64,000 nucleotides of DNA. Source: Acholoe squamosa. Lineage: Eukaryota > Annelida > Polychaeta > Phyllodocida > Polynoidae. The position numbers and the translations under genes were made by a program. Shown here one piece after another: positions 59,981 through 64,000 of this stretch. Where the stretch lies: NCBI GenBank assembly GCA_949317995.1, contig OX439040.1, positions 77,225,972 through 77,289,971 of the forward strand, written 5' to 3'. The stretch's first letter is position 1. Each line of letters begins with the position of its first letter. The notes beneath the pieces are model-generated. The model saw nothing but the letters and a program-made list of their open reading frames with translations. It was not told the DNA's origin and did no database searches.

Positions 59981-60776
59981 AAAAATAATGGCTTAACAAA
60001 ATGTGCCGCAGCCCCAACCAGCGGTACCAGATCATAGTCACTCCGGCTATTGAATTCAAAGTCAGTAAATCATTAATGACCTAACTGTTTCGTGTGGAAG
60101 TTGTGTGAGTCTTCTTTTTTTCATATATATTTTTCTTTTTCTGTATCTGCTCTACTTTTAATCGGGACCTCCCCCCCTTTCGCTGAAACTGCTACCTATA
60201 GGCCCCTGAATATGTTCATTAGTAATGGTGTTTGCATGATATTATATTTCCTTCCTAAACATACTTCAGAAAAGAGAGCGAGAAAAAAAAAAAAGAAATA
60301 AAGAAAAGATATAGCAAATCCGTGGCAAACATGCACCCTATTTTATATCTGGTGCTTTATGGTGTCTCGAGCTATAGTAATTATTAGTTAGATGTGAAAC
60401 CGAAACCACTCGGTGTTATCTAGTTCATAAAACATGGATATCGAAACTGGGCTATGATAAAGTGGTCTACAGTCAGCCCTTAATTCCTCATATGTGACAT
60501 GTACTTGGAATAGGGATTTATGTCATGCCAAATTGAACAATTTTGAACTTCCCCACCCCCAGATCATGTTTTTGCCAGTTTACAGTGTCAGGTTAATATT
60601 TAGATGTGGGTAGGGGAGTGGGATTATGGATACTTCTGCTGTTCTCCTCTGATCTAACCTCTGATAGACATGTCGCAATCTATGTCTTTTCTTTTCTTTT
60701 TTATATCAAGGCTATCAAAATGCACCATCATAAAAATAGTTTCCTCTAAATTCAACAGTCTCTAAAAGTCCGCTAA

Positions 60777-62072
60777 GAGAGTGTTCATTTTTTTTACGAC
60801 AGAAGGGGATGGTGTGTAAGCTGTTATTGTTTTCTGTTTTCTCTTTTTTTTTGAGGGGGAGGGGGGTCAACAATTTTCAGACCCCTTGTTTATCCTAAAT
60901 GGTCACTGGAGAAGTGAGTACCATGGAGAAGTGAACCCCAAGAGAAGTGAATATCAGGGAAATGTGAACTCGTAGGAGAACTGGGTACAACAATGTACCA
61001 GGGAGAAGTGAACCCATAGGTGAAGTGGATACCAGGGAGAAGTGAGCCCATAGGTGAAGTGGATACCAGAGAGAAGTGAGCTCATAGGTGAAGTGGATAC
61101 CAGAGAGAAGTGAGCCCATAGGTAAAGTGGATACCAGAGAGAAGTGAGCTCATAGGTAAAGTGGATACCAGAGAGAAGTGAGCTCATAGGTGAAGTGGAT
61201 ACCAGAGAGAAGTGAGCTCATAGGTGAAGTGGATACCAGAGAGAAGTGAGCTCATAGGTGAAGTGGATACCAGAGAGAAGTGAGCTCATAGGTAAAGTGG
61301 ATACCAGAGAGAAGTGAACCCATAGGTAAAGTGGATACCAGAGAGAAGTGAGCTCATAGGTAAAGTGGATACCAGAGAGAAGTGAGCTCATAGGTAAAGT
61401 GGATACCAGAGAGAAGTGAGCTCATAGGTAAAGTGGATACCAGAGAGAAGTGAGCTCATAGGTAAAGTGGATACCAGAGAGAAGTGAGCTCATAGGTGAA
61501 GTGGATACCAGAGAGAAGTGAGCTCATAGGTGAAGTGGATACCAGAGAGAAGTGAGCCCATAGGTAAAGTGGATACCAGAGAGAAGTGAGCTCATAGGTA
61601 AAGTGGATACCAGAGAGAAGTGAGCTCATAGGTAAAGTGGATACCAGAGAGAGAGGTGAGTCAATACAAAACTCCACCGGACACCACCGAAAATCAAAAT
61701 AAACTGCAGACTGATGGACGTCAGTCACTGATGGAAGGCGTAGGGACAGTATCTTTAGGGTCCTCGGCTTTCTAGTTCTATTAGAGCTTGGAGTTGGTTA
61801 TATTGGTTCCTGACTTACGACAAATCTTTTAAATTCCATTATCACTGCACACTGGGGGCCAATTGGCAGCCAATATCATGGCTTTATTGGGATAAGGTAT
61901 GCACTTCCTGTGGTACTCAGATCTATGATGTGGTCACTTCTCTCTGGTATTCACTTCTCCTTTGGTACACTTCTCCATGGTACTCACTTCTCCAGTATAA
62001 CGCCTGTACGTTATAGGATAAAAGGAGGGGTGCTGCCCCCCCCCCCCCCCGTTATCAAAAATGACCACTCCC
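60777..62072. mobile_element. 1.3-kb Harbinger-like element with a minisatellite inside
   Basis: The left end GAGAGTGTTCATTTTTTTTA and the reverse complement of the right end GGGAGTGGTCATTTTTGATA are inverted repeats, and TAA flanks both sides (60774-60776, 62073-62075). Further in, a perfect 29-bp inverted repeat (60905-60933 against 61968-61996, starting ACTGGAGAAGTGAGTACC) shows the subterminal regions match too. Most of the interior is a 34-bp tandem array. No transposase is present. Confidence 0.7.
60985..61662. repeat. 34-bp minisatellite, about 20 copies
   Basis: The unit is GAGCTCATAGGTGAAGTGGA followed by TACCAGAGAGAAGT. Main variants are GGTAAAG for GGTGAAG and GAGCCC or GAACCC for GAGCTC. 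The minus-strand ORFs (WYPLHLWAHFSLVS-like) are repeat translations. Confidence 0.95.
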
Positions 62073-62202
62073 TAATGATAGCGTTTTTTTTTGTTTCTGC
62101 TATACTTTTCTCTGGGTTTTTTTATTCGGGTGTTTGTTATTGTTGTTGTTGATGTTATCAGTGTTGTTGCTTTTCATACTATTGTATGGATATAACTTGT
62201 AG

Positions 62203-62355
62203 ATTTCGTGCTGGGGGAGATGGATACCTTAGACGACCCTGGTTATAGGGATGTGCCGGGAGTAGAGGTGGATCACCAGATACGGCCACTGGTTGGTGAA
62301 CTACAGGCAGGACCGGATACTCGTCTCCAGGAGTCACATTCAACGACAATCCAGT
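62203..62355 (+). CDS. Gene C, coding exon (unrecognised protein)
   Basis: The acceptor is TGGATATAACTTGTAG and the donor CAGT|GTAGGT. Read in phase 1 the 153-nt exon is open and encodes about 50 residues, FVLGEMDTLDDPGYRDVPGV and onward, acidic, ending Thr-Ile-Gln plus one base. The ending and phase match exons at 1354 and 31373. There is no signal peptide or known domain. It can be joined to MAAVPSS at 52492. Later exons must lie beyond the window or in the unassigned part to 64000. Reading on past the donor meets TAG after six codons. Confidence 0.5.
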
Positions 62356-62414
62356 GTAGGTGCAATCCAGTGTAGGTGCAATCCAGTGTAGGTGCAATCC
62401 AGTGTAGGTGCAAT
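62346..62414 (+). repeat. 16-bp tandem repeat that copies a splice donor
   Basis: GTAGGTGCAATCCAGT is repeated so that four identical CAGT|GTAGGT donors start at 62356, 62372, 62388 and 62404. Sixteen bases shift the frame, so only the first donor keeps the upstream reading frame without a following stop. Confidence 0.85.
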
Positions 62415-63584
62415 GTTTTCTTAGCACACATTACTGCTCACCTTCAAGTCGTAGTGGGGACCTTTAATCTATAGTGACATTACAAGAAAGTAGCATTGAT
62501 CATACAGTGCCTGCAGGTATACAACTGCCATAGAGTCTCCACCAGTTACCAAATCTCGGCCTTATCTCGTGGATTCACGCAGCTCTCAGTCAGGTTCCAT
62601 GCAGATTTCCCTCTTTGTAGTGTTTGATTCTAGGGTCACTGACAACGTACCCGTACATTTCTCAATCTATATCTGCATATATTTGGACGTAGGATGACTA
62701 TATGTAATAGATATATGTCAGAGAATGTTGAGAATTGAATGTTCATGGAGCTAGATGAGTCTGAAGTGAACATCACAAAGAGGGAAAAGTACATGGAACC
62801 TGACTGTGGGCTGCGTGAAACCACGAGATAAGGCACGGGATTTGCAACCGCAGCGGTGAACAGTCTATACCAACTGCTATGTTATAAAGTGAGATCTACA
62901 TTGTATAAAATGTACATAAGTACTGATCGTACAGAGTAGTCATAGAGCACTACTTACGATTACTGACACCAAGTTTTGGGGTTTCAAATCGTAGTGACTG
63001 TATGTAGTCACAGTGCCTTAAGAAATGACCTGCTGGTGAGTTCTTGTGAGATATTGTGAGATTGGCGGTGGACAGCATGATAGCATCTTTATTTATGAGT
63101 GGGAAAAAATGATGAAAAATCTCAAACTCCTACTTGCTGAGGCTCCACTCCTTTTCATTAACTTGGCTCAGTGTGGGTTAATCAGACCTGTATTTTCTCT
63201 CTCAGTATAAAAAAAAGGAATCATGGGTACCCCACTTCTCATTTTATTTGTTCCAATCTACTCTAAAGTATAGTGGGATCTGTGTGAATATTTTAGGGGG
63301 CCTGAATCTGAATTTGATATGGGGTGAATGTTGAGCTCCGGGGGGGGGGGGTACTCACTATATTATGGTTTCTCCCTACTGCCAAACTTACAACTCTCAA
63401 TTTCAAGCGATATGACCACTCCTAGGTTCCAGAAGAATTCCACTGAACCCTAATGTTTGGACATGTGAAGTAACCACGCCCTAATTTCAGGGCATTTAAA
63501 GGGACTGTACCTGAGATTTGCAGAAATATGTGCAGCATGAACCCTAATATGTACAGTGATTTCTTAAGGTGAAGAGAACTTATC
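62415..63584. other. No exon I can defend
   Basis: A frame after TTTTCTTAG at 62424 and another after TTGGCTCAG near 63172 are open for a short distance, but they lack a second signal. A G-run lies at 63341. Confidence 0.35.
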
Positions 63585-64000
63585 CACCAACTCCTATGTT
63601 TGAGGTGTACACACATTTCCCTATGTTTAAGGTGTACAGACAATTACCGCCTCCTATGTTTAAGGTGCACAGACAGTTAAAGCCTCCTATGTCTGAGGTG
63701 TACAGACAATTACCGCCTCCTATGTTTAAGGTGCACAGACAGTTACAGCCCCTATTGCTGAGGTGCACAGACAGTTACAGCCCCCTGTGTCTGAGGTGCA
63801 CAGAAAGTTACAGCCTCCTATGTCTGAGGTGCACAGAAAGTTACAGCCCCTATGTCTGAGGTGCACAGACACTTACAGCCTCCTATGTCTGAGGTGTACA
63901 GACAGTTACAGCCTCCTGTGTCTGAGGTGTACAGACAGTTACAGCCTCCTATGTCTGAGGTGCACAGACAGTTACAGCCTCCTATATTTAAGGTGCACAG
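63585..64000. repeat. 33-bp minisatellite running off the window
   Basis: The unit is CCTCCTATGTCTGAGGTGCA followed by CAGACAGTTACAG. It is 33 bp, so the + frame repeats PPMFKVHRQLQ for the first units, then loses frame at a one-base deletion near 63750. At least 12 copies are present and the array continues past 64000. Confidence 0.9.

Noticed and set aside
60895..61728. Minus-strand ORFs with SLWYPLHLWAHFSLVS-like repeats that resemble membrane segments
   Set aside because: They are translations of the 34-bp minisatellite.
28196..62355. A 30-kb segmental duplication covering 28-31 kb and 58-62 kb, suggested by MITE pairs 28196/58478 and 29203/59750 ahead of exons
   Set aside because: The DNA between the MITEs does not align by eye, the offsets differ (30.28, 30.55 and 30.98 kb), and the MITE at 58478 sits in its own empty site, so separate insertions are more likely.

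Overview
The window looks like repeat-rich, gene-poor nuclear DNA from an animal, probably a marine invertebrate. Nothing in it is bacterial or viral. The reasons are GT-AG introns with polypyrimidine tracts, CR1/L2-like LINE fragments, a Ngaro-type tyrosine-recombinase retrotransposon, many MITEs, long satellites and microsatellites, and no dense ORFs. I cannot name the species. Most long ORFs here are translated tandem repeats and are not genes.

Host genes: three small groups of exons lie on the + strand about 30 kb apart (1262-2221, 31228-33452 and 52471-62355). Each was found by reading acceptor, open frame and donor together. Groups A and B share one layout: an exon ending in a Gln codon plus one base, then a 72-nt phase 1-1 exon, then a third exon. 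The two 72-nt exons look related (GxPP followed by EVxEI). I read this as a possible tandem family of an unrecognised gene. In group B the splice acceptor sits in a 59-bp tandem repeat, and in group C the splice donor sits in a 16-bp tandem repeat.

Mobile DNA, left to right: Harbinger-like MITEs with TAA/TTA target duplications (1060, 7957, 29203, 59750, 60777); a nested repeat cluster with perfect 32-bp palindromes (3.2-4.1 kb); piggyBac-like MITEs flanked by TTAA (7459, 50741, 58088); a 4.15-kb foldback element whose arms are collinear inverted copies (9661-13810); a decayed LINE carrying a seven-copy 30-bp expansion in its endonuclease region and cut by a 569-bp MITE (15.05-17.24 kb); a Ngaro-like element with near-perfect split direct repeats and one in-frame TAG in RT-RNase H (40461-45520, minus strand); and a 5'-truncated LINE 3' end (57.3-58.0 kb).

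Tandem repeats: a 20-bp satellite with higher-order structure (20.0-23.1 kb), a pure (TAA)n tract of about 380 bp (23.94-24.32 kb), a 37-bp minisatellite (55.25-56.78 kb), a 34-bp minisatellite inside a Harbinger-like element (61.0-61.66 kb), and a 33-bp minisatellite running off the right edge.
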